Shown here one piece after another: positions 1 through 6,281 of a DNA stretch of 6,491 bases. The DNA is from JAXDLK01 sp034666665 (GTDB lineage: Bacteria; Desulfobacterota; Binatia; JACPRU01), in assembly GCA_034666665.1 (NCBI GenBank), contig JAXDLK010000215.1, positions 1 to 6,491 of the forward strand, given 5' to 3'. Positions within the stretch are counted from its first letter, which is position 1. The number at the start of each line of letters is the position of its first letter. The translations under genes and the position numbers were made by a program. Below the pieces are notes generated by a model. The model made no database searches. It was not told the DNA's origin and was given only the letters and a program-made list of their open reading frames with translations.

Positions 1-294
1 CGGCCCCTGCGGACCTTGTGGCCCCGGGAGGCCCCGTGGTCCCTGGGCCCCTACTGCACCCTGGGGACCTTGCGGCCCCTGCGGACCGGGCGGCCCCTGG
101 ATGTTCCAGTCGAGCGGCGTCTCGTTCGCCTTGCAGATGTCGTCGGCGCCGACGATGCGAACGTCCTTCGGATTCTTGCCGATGCATGCGTGGATCCTCG
201 ACATGTCCCCACCATGCGCCGAGACTCGCGACACACCCAGCGTGACGATGGACGCCGCCGCGACGGCGATGCTGGCGATCCGCGCTTTCCGCAT
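1..294 (-). CDS. Collagen-like (Gly-X-Y repeat) secreted protein, 3' end cut by window edge
   Basis: The visible 98 codons begin with a Sec signal peptide: basic MRKAR, a hydrophobic Ala/Val/Ile core, and a likely cleavage after VSA (residue 26). A short head domain (about 27-66) contains IHACIGKN, VRIVGADDICK and ETPLDWN, with cysteines at 37 and 54 that could pair. From about residue 67 the chain becomes a perfect Gly-X-Y repeat rich in Pro and Gln (GPPGPQGPQGPQG...), still in frame at the window edge. A head of this kind followed by a collagen-like tract is common in bacterial surface or secreted proteins, where the tract is expected to form a trimeric triple helix. The ATG is well supported by GGAGGTG four bases upstream. 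The role (adhesion, matrix or spore surface) cannot be told because the C-terminus is missing. The gene is divergent from the Asp-box protein. Confidence 0.88.
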   Translation of the reverse strand, partial: MRKARIASIAVAAASIVTLGVSRVSAHGGDMSRIHACIGKNPKDVRIVGADDICKANETPLDWNIQGPPGPQGPQGPQGAVGAQGPRGLPGPQGPQGP

Positions 295-298
295 CGTT

Positions 299-305
299 CA
301 CCTCC
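299..305 (-). promoter_or_regulatory. Strong Shine-Dalgarno site of the collagen-like gene
   Basis: On the minus strand the sequence GGAGGTG lies four bases before the ATG at 294. It is nearly perfectly complementary to the 16S 3' end and fixes the start codon, which also begins a good signal peptide. Confidence 0.8.
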
Positions 306-331
306 GTCTGAAATTGTTTCGAACGCCGGCG

Positions 332-360
332 GTCATAGCGCAGTCGATTGCGCATCGAAA
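332..360 (-). promoter_or_regulatory. Weak candidate promoter for the collagen-like gene, with inverted repeat in the spacer
   Basis: On the minus strand TTTCGA (355-360, three of six matches to TTGACA) and TATGAC (332-337, four of six to TATAAT) are separated by exactly 17 bases. The implied 5' leader is about 30 nt and contains the GGAGGTG site. The spacer carries the inverted repeat GCGCA-N6-TGCGC (338-353), which is where a repressor operator could sit. The hexamer matches are poor, so this is only a candidate. Confidence 0.2.
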
Positions 361-636
361 GGACGATCGCTTCGTCGCCGCAGGTGGGGGTCAGGGAGCG
401 CGGGTCAGGGAGAGAGGGTGCAAGAGCACCGCCCGCATGACTGAGGTACGCGACAGACTGCAGGAGTCGTCCGCGGCCGGCGGCGGCTTCCGGCGGAGCT
501 GTCCCCCTCCCTAGCAGGGCACGGAAGGCGTCCCGGGGGGTTCTTTCGCGTTGACCGCCAGCGAGAAACCGGGCACCAGGAAGGGAATCGCATTTTCGGA
601 CATTGGTCGCGCGGAGGTTCTGTACCCTCACCGCGT
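361..636. other. Divergent intergenic region without a convincing gene
   Basis: This is the bulk of the space between the collagen-like and Asp-box genes. Reading frames on both strands are open but encode Arg/Pro/Ser-rich sequence without a recognisable domain or a good ribosome site. The frame of the Asp-box gene stays open upstream to a TTG at 551, but that extension would bury the signal peptide. The only structure seen is an 11-bp direct repeat (GGGTCAGGGAG at 388-398 and 402-412). No clear promoter for the rightward gene was found: TTGACC at 551-556 resembles a -35 box, but nothing like a -10 box follows at 16 to 18 bases. Confidence 0.55.
388..412. repeat. 11-bp direct repeat, 14-bp period
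   Basis: GGGTCAGGGAG occurs at 388-398 and again at 402-412, separated by CGC. It is in the divergent intergenic region, upstream of both genes. It could be a regulatory site or simple G-rich sequence drift. Confidence 0.5.
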
Positions 637-642
637 AGGAGG
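637..642 (+). promoter_or_regulatory. Shine-Dalgarno site that selects a TTG start
   Basis: AGGAGG (extending to AGGAGGT) ends four bases before TTG at 647-649. A basic stretch and a hydrophobic signal sequence begin right after that TTG. Together these place the start of the Asp-box protein here rather than at the upstream TTG (551) or the in-frame GTG at 668. Confidence 0.75.
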
Positions 643-646
643 TCTC

Positions 647-1909
647 TTGGCTCGAAACCGTCGGAGCGTGGTTCTGGTCGCATGTCTCGCGGGCATGGCG
701 GCGGCATTCTCGCCGTCACAGGCACCGGGCTTCAGCGCTCCCGTCGTAGTGACCCCGCCGGACGTCGACTTCCTGACCGAGCCCGGAGTCGACGTCTCGA
801 TGGACGGCAGGATCTACGTCAACGCGCCCGGCGGCCTGCCGCTCAGTAGCTATCTCTTCCGCTCCGACGACGGCGGCGCCACCTTCCACCTGACAGACCT
901 GAGCCTCCGCGATCTCATGCCGGGCGGCGGCGACTCCGACGTGGCCCTCGATCCGAAAGACGGCACGCTCTACTTCTCCGATCTCTATCTCGGAAACAGC
1001 ACGATGGCCGTGTCGCACACGCGCGGAGACACGCTGCTGTTCGTGGCGAACCCGGCCGGCGGGGTCCCCGTGCACGACCGGCCCTGGGTCGCGACGCCCG
1101 GCAACGGGGTCGCTTACTTCGTCTATGCTCAGGTGCCGACGGGGCTCTGGGTGTCGAAGTCGGTCGACGGTGGGCTCACCTATCCGCTCGCCACCATGGC
1201 GGCTTCGCTCGTCGACTGCTCGTACTGCGGCGCCCCGGGAAACCTCATCGCAGAAGGTGGCGATCCGCTCGCGACCACCGGAAACGTGGGCGTGATCTAC
1301 GCGACGGGCTCCGGCGGCGTCGGCTTCGCCCGCTCGACCGACGGCGGTCTCGACTGGACCCAGGCGGTGGTGTCGAAGGACCAGAACGACCTCGTCACGA
1401 CGGCTGCGTTCGCCGTGGTCGCGAACGCGGGCGGAGGGAAGCTCGTCGCCACGTGGCTCGAGCTTCTGCTCGACGGAAACGGCAAGGCGAACAGAAGCCG
1501 TGTCCGCTTCAGCCGATCGGCCAACTGGGGGGCGACGTGGGATGCGCCCGTGACACTCGTCGCCGACGGCACCTCGGTTTTTCCATGGATCGACGCGCGC
1601 GGCAGCAAGGTCGCCGTCGTCCTCTACCATACCAGCGCCGTCGGCAGTCCGGACACGGTGCCGGCGGCGAGCCAATGGTTCGTGGAATACCTGGAGTCCA
1701 CGACCGGCGGTGTGCCGTCGACTCCCACGATCGTGGACACCGTGCCGGTCAAGACCGGGCCGGTCTGCACCGAGGGCACGGGTTGCGCCGGCGACCGCGA
1801 GCTCGGCGATTTCTTTCAGGTGACGATCGACCCGGCGAACCGCTCCAACGTCGCCTGGGCACGGGTGAAGAGCGGCGGCGCCACCGAGATGCGCTTCTCA
1901 CGCCAGTAG
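647..1909 (+). CDS. Secreted Asp-box (BNR) repeat, sialidase-superfamily beta-propeller protein
   Basis: This is a 420-residue exported protein of probable beta-propeller fold. The first ~31 residues form a signal peptide (ARNRR, then a Val/Leu/Ala core), with cleavage likely between the AAA at 18-20 and FSA at 29-31. Four Asp-box-type hairpins follow the S-x-D-x-G-x-T-W pattern: SDDGGATF (73-80), SVDGGLTY (172-179), STDGGLDW (230-237) and a degenerate SANWGATW (291-298, Asp replaced by Asn). A DRPWVAT segment (144-150) resembles one common in secreted BNR-repeat proteins. Cys pairs at 191/194 and 374/380 could form disulfides. Asp boxes occur in sialidases, other glycosidases and non-enzymatic propellers. 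I could not identify the sialidase arginine triad or a clear RIP motif, so no enzyme activity is claimed. LVAC (10-13) fits a lipobox loosely, but the hydrophobic stretch before it is very short. The gene converges on the haloperoxidase gene. Confidence 0.85.
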   Translation: MARNRRSVVLVACLAGMAAAFSPSQAPGFSAPVVVTPPDVDFLTEPGVDVSMDGRIYVNAPGGLPLSSYLFRSDDGGATFHLTDLSLRDLMPGGGDSDVALDPKDGTLYFSDLYLGNSTMAVSHTRGDTLLFVANPAGGVPVHDRPWVATPGNGVAYFVYAQVPTGLWVSKSVDGGLTYPLATMAASLVDCSYCGAPGNLIAEGGDPLATTGNVGVIYATGSGGVGFARSTDGGLDWTQAVVSKDQNDLVTTAAFAVVANAGGGKLVATWLELLLDGNGKANRSRVRFSRSANWGATWDAPVTLVADGTSVFPWIDARGSKVAVVLYHTSAVGSPDTVPAASQWFVEYLESTTGGVPSTPTIVDTVPVKTGPVCTEGTGCAGDRELGDFFQVTIDPANRSNVAWARVKSGGATEMRFSRQ

Positions 1910-1977
1910 CCTCGAAGGCATGCTTCGTCTCGAGCTACGGATGACGCCGGTCGCTCGGAACCTTTCCACCGGAAGCC
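1910..1977. other. Short convergent intergenic gap
   Basis: This gap separates the stops of the Asp-box gene and the convergent haloperoxidase gene. It holds only small hairpins: CGAAG-GCATG-CTTCG at 1913-1927 and a four-base TTCC/GGAA pair near 1961-1971. Neither has a T-tract, so no intrinsic terminator can be called. Confidence 0.5.
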
Positions 1978-3549
1978 CTACCGTGCCGTACCGCTGAAGT
2001 ACGCCTGATACTTCGGCCAGCTGTACATCGCGATCCGGCGCCCGAGAATCAGCCCCTCGTCGTTGTCGGTGCGGATGTGGTAGCCGCCCCACATCCTGGA
2101 CATGGCCGCCAGCTCGGCGGTGTACGTGAAGGTCGGCAAGAAGAGCCGGACTTCCTTGGAGCTGGGCACGTCCTCCGCCGGTCTGCCGTCGCGGGCCTGC
2201 ATCTCCGCGGTCGTCGCGTCACGCTCCGTCATGTAGCCGGCCTGCTGAATCGCCACCGCGCCGTAGCGATCGCTGCCACTCAGGAGCTCCAGGATTCGCG
2301 ACGCCGCGCCACTGGCCGCCGCGTGGCCCGATGGGTAGCCGGGAAAAGGCGGCGTCGGAAAGGTGGCCGGCGAATATGGCCGCCATCTGTCGCCGGCGAT
2401 CTTCATGACACCTTTGCCCGGCCCGCCCCAAGCATCGATTTCTTTCCCCGCGAAGCGCATGCGCGCCCACCAGTACGGCCGGCTCGTGTCGTAATGACGC
2501 TTCGCTTCCCAGCAGGCGATGAAGGCGTCCATCACCACGTTACTCACCACGAAGAAGAGCTTCACGTCCTGCTCGAGCGCGTAGTGGTCGCGGCGCGAGA
2601 CGTCCTGCGCGAACTGCAGCCAGTGCCCCGACTGACCCGTGGAATGCGGACCCTCGCGCATGAACTCCACTACGGCCTTCTGCTCCAGTGTGAGATTCGC
2701 ATTGGAGCGGACCACCTCCTCGACGTCGCGGTTCAGCGTCTCCGATCCCCATTTCGGCGGCGCGGGCGGACGGAATTGATCGGCGCGCTCCAGCGCGAAG
2801 GGCTTGACCGTTCCCCAATGTGCGGTGAGGAAACCCGGAGTCACCGTGCCACCCTTCCCGTCGGAGAAAGGGATCGGCGTCCAGCGCAATGGATCGGCGA
2901 TGTGGTCGGGCCTGTTCTTCGGAGCGTATCCGCTGGTGTCGGCGTACGGCTTGCCGTTGCCGCCCGGCTCGTCGCCGAGCTGGTTGGCGCCGTCGTGGCG
3001 GCGGTACTCGATGACGGCGTTCGCCGCGGCATTGCCGATGCCTGCGGGCGTGCTCGCCTCCATCGAGGCGTCGCCGGGATCGAAGCCCTTCACACGGAAC
3101 TGATCACGGATCCATTCCGCGTCTTCGGGGTAGACGAAGAGCAGCGTGCGGTACGCTGCGTACGCGATCGCCTTCTCTCGGTTCGGCTGCGTCCGCTGCG
3201 CGGCGGGTTGCCGCAGCCGGCCGCCGAGGCGCGTGCCGACCGCGATGCCGTCGTACGCAGCCCAGGCGTCATACATGGACGTCAAGATCAGAGCCATCGC
3301 GCGGGAGAGGATCGTGGGGCGGGGACGGTTCCGCTCCGCATCGCGCCCGGATGCTTCGAGCAGTACGTCGACCCATTGGTACGCTGCCGTCGGTTGGAAA
3401 TGCGTCGACGGCAAACGGTGCACCAGGGCGTATTCCGTGGGCGCCACGAGCACCTGACCGGTGTCCGTGGCCACGCGCGGCGCCTCCGCAGAGAGTTCCG
3501 CGGCGGCGACGAGAAGTGCCACGGCGCAGAAACCCAATCTCGGTTTCAT
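1978..3549 (-). CDS. Secreted vanadium-dependent haloperoxidase (PAP2/acid phosphatase superfamily)
   Basis: This 523-residue enzyme is predicted to use H2O2 and a bound vanadate to oxidise halide to hypohalous acid outside the cytoplasm. The N-terminus (MKPRL, then an Ala/Leu/Val core) is a Sec signal peptide, cleaved near LSA-EA (21-23). The full vanadate pocket is present: K350-x6-R357-P358, P406-S-G-H409 and S484-R485-x5-H491-x3-D495. H491 corresponds to the vanadate ligand and H409 to the acid-base histidine. Positions nearly match the fungal Curvularia chloroperoxidase (K353, R360, H404, R490, H496). W347 and F402 occupy the places of its W350 and F397, where bromoperoxidases carry His at the Phe position. 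EFMREGP...GHWLQ (295-313) matches a conserved helix before the pocket. Members also include phosphatase-like proteins, so halide use is inferred. The ribosome site is weak (only GAG near the ATG). The gene lies 53 bases after a small reading frame on the same strand. Confidence 0.92.
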   Translation of the reverse strand: MKPRLGFCAVALLVAAAELSAEAPRVATDTGQVLVAPTEYALVHRLPSTHFQPTAAYQWVDVLLEASGRDAERNRPRPTILSRAMALILTSMYDAWAAYDGIAVGTRLGGRLRQPAAQRTQPNREKAIAYAAYRTLLFVYPEDAEWIRDQFRVKGFDPGDASMEASTPAGIGNAAANAVIEYRRHDGANQLGDEPGGNGKPYADTSGYAPKNRPDHIADPLRWTPIPFSDGKGGTVTPGFLTAHWGTVKPFALERADQFRPPAPPKWGSETLNRDVEEVVRSNANLTLEQKAVVEFMREGPHSTGQSGHWLQFAQDVSRRDHYALEQDVKLFFVVSNVVMDAFIACWEAKRHYDTSRPYWWARMRFAGKEIDAWGGPGKGVMKIAGDRWRPYSPATFPTPPFPGYPSGHAAASGAASRILELLSGSDRYGAVAIQQAGYMTERDATTAEMQARDGRPAEDVPSSKEVRLFLPTFTYTAELAAMSRMWGGYHIRTDNDEGLILGRRIAMYSWPKYQAYFSGTAR

Positions 3550-3602
3550 GGTCTCAGACGGCCTGTGGTTTCGCCGACCCGGTATGCGGCCCGACGGCGA
3601 TG

Positions 3603-3899
3603 CTATGGTGGGGTACGCGCCGAAGACAAGTCGAGCGACGCGGCGACGAGGGCGATCACGCGTTCGGCGAGATCGGTGTCGTCGGAATGCTCGAGACCCG
3701 CGGCCTCGAGCACATGGAGATGCGGCGCGGGTTCGAGAGCGAGCTCGAGGGCGCAGGGCTCGAGTGCGGGAGCAGAGCGATGCTCGATTGTGAGGCGCAG
3801 TGAGCTCTCTGGCGACGTCGGTAGAGGTTCGAGTCGCCCCCTGGCGTGGAGATCGCTCGAGGAACCCGCAGACGCTACCCGCCTCGAGACGCGTTGCAT
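3603..3899 (-). CDS. Possible small hypothetical protein between hydrolase and haloperoxidase
   Basis: A 98-residue frame runs from an ATG with AGGA nine bases upstream to a TAG 53 bases before the haloperoxidase. The N-terminal part is Arg/Ser-rich and unconvincing. The C-terminal ~45 residues look more protein-like: EPAPHLHVLEAAGLEH, then SDDTDLAERVIALVAASLD, an amphipathic helix, with mostly G/C third positions. The ending resembles the C-terminal helix of some alpha/beta hydrolases, but no nucleophile or other motif is present, so that is only an impression. It may be an intact small gene, the remnant of a larger gene, or chance. In-frame GTG codons at 3944 and 3935 are alternative starts without good ribosome sites. 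Position and strand would allow cotranscription with the SGNH hydrolase (64-bp gap) and the haloperoxidase. I do not recognise the family. Confidence 0.35.
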   Translation of the reverse strand: MQRVSRRVASAGSSSDLHARGRLEPLPTSPESSLRLTIEHRSAPALEPCALELALEPAPHLHVLEAAGLEHSDDTDLAERVIALVAASLDLSSARTPP

Positions 3900-3963
3900 C
3901 GGCGACTGTCCTGGGCTCGCCCCGCGGCTCTTCACGATGCGCACCGCCAGCGTCGCTGACGGG

Positions 3964-4608
3964 TCAACCCCGCCCGGTCGCGAAGTCCGCGAGGAGGCGC
4001 GGCCGGATGACCGCGGTCCAGAGTGCATATCCGGCCGGAGAGAGATGCAGGCCGTCCTCGAGGAAGAGCTCGCGGCGGCGACGCCCGCGCGCATCGAACG
4101 TCGGCGTGGCCACGTCGAGATACGCGCGCCGCGGGCTTTCGGCGGCGAAGGTGCCGAGAAGGTCGTTCAGTCGCCGCGCCTCCCTCCAGCGCGTTCGCCG
4201 CGCGGGACTGGGCTTCACCGAGACGAGGTAGATCCTCGCCGCCGGATGGCGCTCCTCGACGAGCGCGACGATCGCTCGGACGTCGGCGAGGACCCGCTCG
4301 GCGGTCTTCCGGTTGTGCGCCTCGAGATCGTTCTCGCCGGCGTAGAGCACGAGGCCGCCGGAGGCGGAGGGGACGATGATCCGCGGCGCGAAGTAGAGGA
4401 TCGCGTCCGCCTGGGCGCCGCCGAAGCCGCGGTTCAGGACGGGAAGCGGCGCCATGTCGCGTTCGAGCGTCGACCACGAGCGAATGCTCGAGCTCCCCGC
4501 GAAGACGATCTCCCCATCGCGAGGCGGACGGCGCCGGGCACGCTCCTCGAGCGCGGCGATCTCGGGTTCCCAGATCTCGTGCGGTGCGCGGTCGGTCGAA
4601 GCCCCCAT
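3964..4608 (-). CDS. SGNH/GDSL-type hydrolase without signal peptide
   Basis: This 214-residue protein has the four SGNH blocks in order. Block I is IVFAGSSSIRSW (34-45), where GSSS replaces GDSL and S40 is the likely nucleophile. Block II is NRGFGG (59-64), with the oxyanion glycine. Block III is GEND (91-94). Block V is DGLH (185-188), giving catalytic D185 and H188. The family cleaves acyl esters of lipids, sugars or small molecules by a Ser-Asp-His mechanism, and the GSSSIRxW...NRGFGG variant is a common bacterial subgroup. No signal peptide or membrane segment is visible, so it is probably cytoplasmic. The ATG at 4608 has AAAGGA seven bases upstream. The frame is open further upstream to 4788, but that stretch is Arg/Ser-rich and overlaps the divergent gene. 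The gene is head-to-head with the OpgC-like acyltransferase. The substrate is not deducible. Confidence 0.88.
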   Translation of the reverse strand: MGASTDRAPHEIWEPEIAALEERARRRPPRDGEIVFAGSSSIRSWSTLERDMAPLPVLNRGFGGAQADAILYFAPRIIVPSASGGLVLYAGENDLEAHNRKTAERVLADVRAIVALVEERHPAARIYLVSVKPSPARRTRWREARRLNDLLGTFAAESPRRAYLDVATPTFDARGRRRRELFLEDGLHLSPAGYALWTAVIRPRLLADFATGRG

Positions 4609-4702
4609 CGACGGATCCTTTCGTGACAGAGAGACACGTTCGTGCCAAGAATCGGCTGCCGGTTCGTGTGACGAAGACAGCCGAGAGAGCGGCGCGACAG
4701 CG
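4609..4702. promoter_or_regulatory. Divergent promoter region between SGNH hydrolase and OpgC-like gene
   Basis: These 94 bases must hold the start signals for both divergent genes. TTCGTG appears three times on the plus strand (4620-4625, 4639-4644, 4663-4668). The last is part of an inverted repeat TTCGT-GTG-ACGAA (4663-4675). These could be operator elements that coordinate the two genes. No convincing -35/-10 pair was found on either strand. Confidence 0.35.
4616..4621 (-). promoter_or_regulatory. Shine-Dalgarno site fixing the SGNH hydrolase start
   Basis: On the minus strand AAAGGA stands seven bases before the ATG at 4608. It favours this start over upstream in-frame codons that would overlap the divergent gene. 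Confidence 0.6.
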
Positions 4703-6133
4703 ATGCGGATGATGCGCCTCGCCATTCCCCGCGGGCGCGAGCGCGAGCCGCTGCTCGATCTCTGGCGCGGCCTCGCCCTCGTCGACATGGCCTGGGTCCA
4801 CTTCGCCCGCTACCCGATCGGCATGCCGCCGGCGCTGGCTTCGTGGATCGGCGACTACACGCGCTTCGCGGCCGGCGCTTTCGTCCTCCTTTCGGGCATG
4901 ACCATCGCGCGCGTGTTCGGCCCGAGGCTCGCCGCAGGCCCCGAGGAGGCGAAGCGCGCGACGGTCCGTCTGCTTCGGCGTGCGCTCCTGCTTCTCTTCA
5001 TCGACCGGCTCGCCTCGGTCGGATTCGCGTACGTCGAGCGCGCCCGGCTCGTCCCGCCGGGGGTGACCGTGCATCCGCCGGACCTCTGGTCCGTCGCCAC
5101 GTTCGGCGATGGCGGAGCGACCGGAGGACTCCTCCTCCTCTACGCGTTCCTCGTCGCGGCCGTTCCCCTCTTGCACGGAATCCGCCGCCGTGCCGGCGAT
5201 GTCGCGCTTCTCGCCGGGAGCTTCGCGGCGTACGCCCTCGCCTCGGCGAGCGGCTCCTCGGCTCACTGGCCGCCCTGGTCCTTTCCTCTCGCGTTCTGGC
5301 AACCCTTCTTCGTCGCCGGCTACGTGATCGGGATGCGGATCGACCGCCTGCGGGCGCTCGCTCCGGCGCTTCGCAACGCGGCGATCGCGGGAGTGTCGCT
5401 CGCCTACGCCGCAATGTTTCTCGTGCGAAACGGCGCCGCGCTCGGCATCGATCCCGCGCGCCTTCCGGCATGGAACTTCGAGAAGTTCCCGCTCCATCTC
5501 GCCGAGCTCGTCTGGTACCTCGTGGCGAGCGCGTTCGTGATGACGTGGTCGGCGGTCGCGTACGAGCGCGATGCCCGGGTCCGGCGCGGATCGGAGTGGC
5601 TCTGCCAGCTCGGCCGGAAGAGCCTCCTCGTCTACGTCGCCCACCTCTTCTTCGAGCTGCCGGTGCTCGAGTTCCTGACGCTGACCGATCCTTCTCCCGC
5701 GGTACGTGCCGCGATGCTTCCCGCCGTCGCGCTCGCGATGACCGCGGTCGCCGCGGGCGCGGAGCGTTTCCAGGCCTGGCGCCCGCGGCTTCGGGCGAAT
5801 CCGTTCGCCCTGCTCCACCGCGCGCTCCCATCGTCCGGGACGATCGGCGTCGGTGTGGCGGCCGCGACGCTCGGCGCGGTCCTCGCGCTGCAAGCGCTCT
5901 TCGCACCTCCCGCCGAGCGCGGGCGCTCGGTCGGCGCGGAGCCCGCGGCGGGCGGACCGGGCGTCGCCGCGGAGGTGCCTGCGGCGCTCGACCGCTTGCG
6001 CGAGACGGAGATCGACGAAGATGCCGTAGGTGACGCCGGCGACGAGCCGCCGCCTCTCGGCGCCGGCGAGGAGGCGGGCGAAGCCGACCGACACCGTGTT
6101 GCATCTGCCCCGCCGGACGGTGTGGTGCCGTAG
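4703..6133 (+). CDS. OpgC-like integral membrane acyltransferase
   Basis: This 476-residue protein has about ten or eleven hydrophobic segments (roughly 18-36, 53-72, 88-108, 140-158, 166-182, 193-212, 223-241, 264-287, 305-325, 334-352, 380-400). The N-terminal pattern LLDLWRGLAL (17-26), His at 33 in the first helix, and FVLLSG (60-65) then R70 match the OpgC branch of the acyltransferase-3 superfamily. OpgC transfers succinyl groups to periplasmic glucans, and relatives acylate other glycans. SLLVYVAHLFFELP (307-320) is the usual late helix with His. Residues ~401-476 form a Gly/Ala/Glu/Asp-rich tail beyond the usual domain, without recognisable content. The start at 4703 is chosen because the domain begins soon after. 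ATGs at 4709 and 4712 are possible, and the only ribosome-like site is GAGAG well upstream. The substrate is unknown, and the symbol opgC is withheld because the protein is divergent. Confidence 0.8.
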   Translation: MRMMRLAIPRGREREPLLDLWRGLALVDMAWVHFARYPIGMPPALASWIGDYTRFAAGAFVLLSGMTIARVFGPRLAAGPEEAKRATVRLLRRALLLLFIDRLASVGFAYVERARLVPPGVTVHPPDLWSVATFGDGGATGGLLLLYAFLVAAVPLLHGIRRRAGDVALLAGSFAAYALASASGSSAHWPPWSFPLAFWQPFFVAGYVIGMRIDRLRALAPALRNAAIAGVSLAYAAMFLVRNGAALGIDPARLPAWNFEKFPLHLAELVWYLVASAFVMTWSAVAYERDARVRRGSEWLCQLGRKSLLVYVAHLFFELPVLEFLTLTDPSPAVRAAMLPAVALAMTAVAAGAERFQAWRPRLRANPFALLHRALPSSGTIGVGVAAATLGAVLALQALFAPPAERGRSVGAEPAAGGPGVAAEVPAALDRLRETEIDEDAVGDAGDEPPPLGAGEEAGEADRHRVASAPPDGVVP

Positions 6134-6281
6134 ACGACGGCGGCAGCGGCACTTCGTCGCGCAGGCGCGGAGATCAGTCCTCGCGCACCGCGCGCTCGCC
6201 GAGCTCTCCTCGGTCGTGCGGATCCGCGGCGCCGGCGGCGCACGTGAGCACCGGAGGCTCGCGTTCCCCCGAACGTTCGCG

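Noticed and set aside
551..646. N-terminal extension of the Asp-box protein from TTG at 551
   Set aside because: It would place 32 residues before an obvious signal peptide. AGGAGG directly precedes the TTG at 647.
677..685. Lipobox LVAC in the Asp-box protein signal peptide
   Set aside because: The Cys would be residue 13 after only about five hydrophobic residues, too short for a typical lipoprotein signal. An ordinary signal peptide with later cleavage fits better, though this is not settled.
716..1675. A 319-codon minus-strand frame opposite the Asp-box gene
   Set aside because: Arg/Val/Gly-rich shadow of a gene that has Asp boxes, a signal peptide and a strong ribosome site on the plus strand.
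1913..1927. Hairpin CGAAG-GCATG-CTTCG as a terminator in the convergent gap
   Set aside because: A five-base stem without any T-tract on either side is too weak to call.
2077..4626. An 849-codon open frame on the plus strand opposite the haloperoxidase and SGNH genes
   Set aside because: The translation is Arg/Gly/Val-rich with no motif, while the opposite strand encodes clear haloperoxidase and SGNH motifs over the same bases.
4631..4650. Sigma-54 -24 element (TGGCAC on the minus strand)
   Set aside because: The -12 part at the required spacing reads TGTC, lacking the essential GC, so the match is incomplete.
3967..4788. Longer start for the SGNH hydrolase at 4788
   Set aside because: The extra 60 residues are Arg/Ser-rich, lack SGNH content and overlap the start of the divergent acyltransferase. 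The ATG at 4608 has a good ribosome site.
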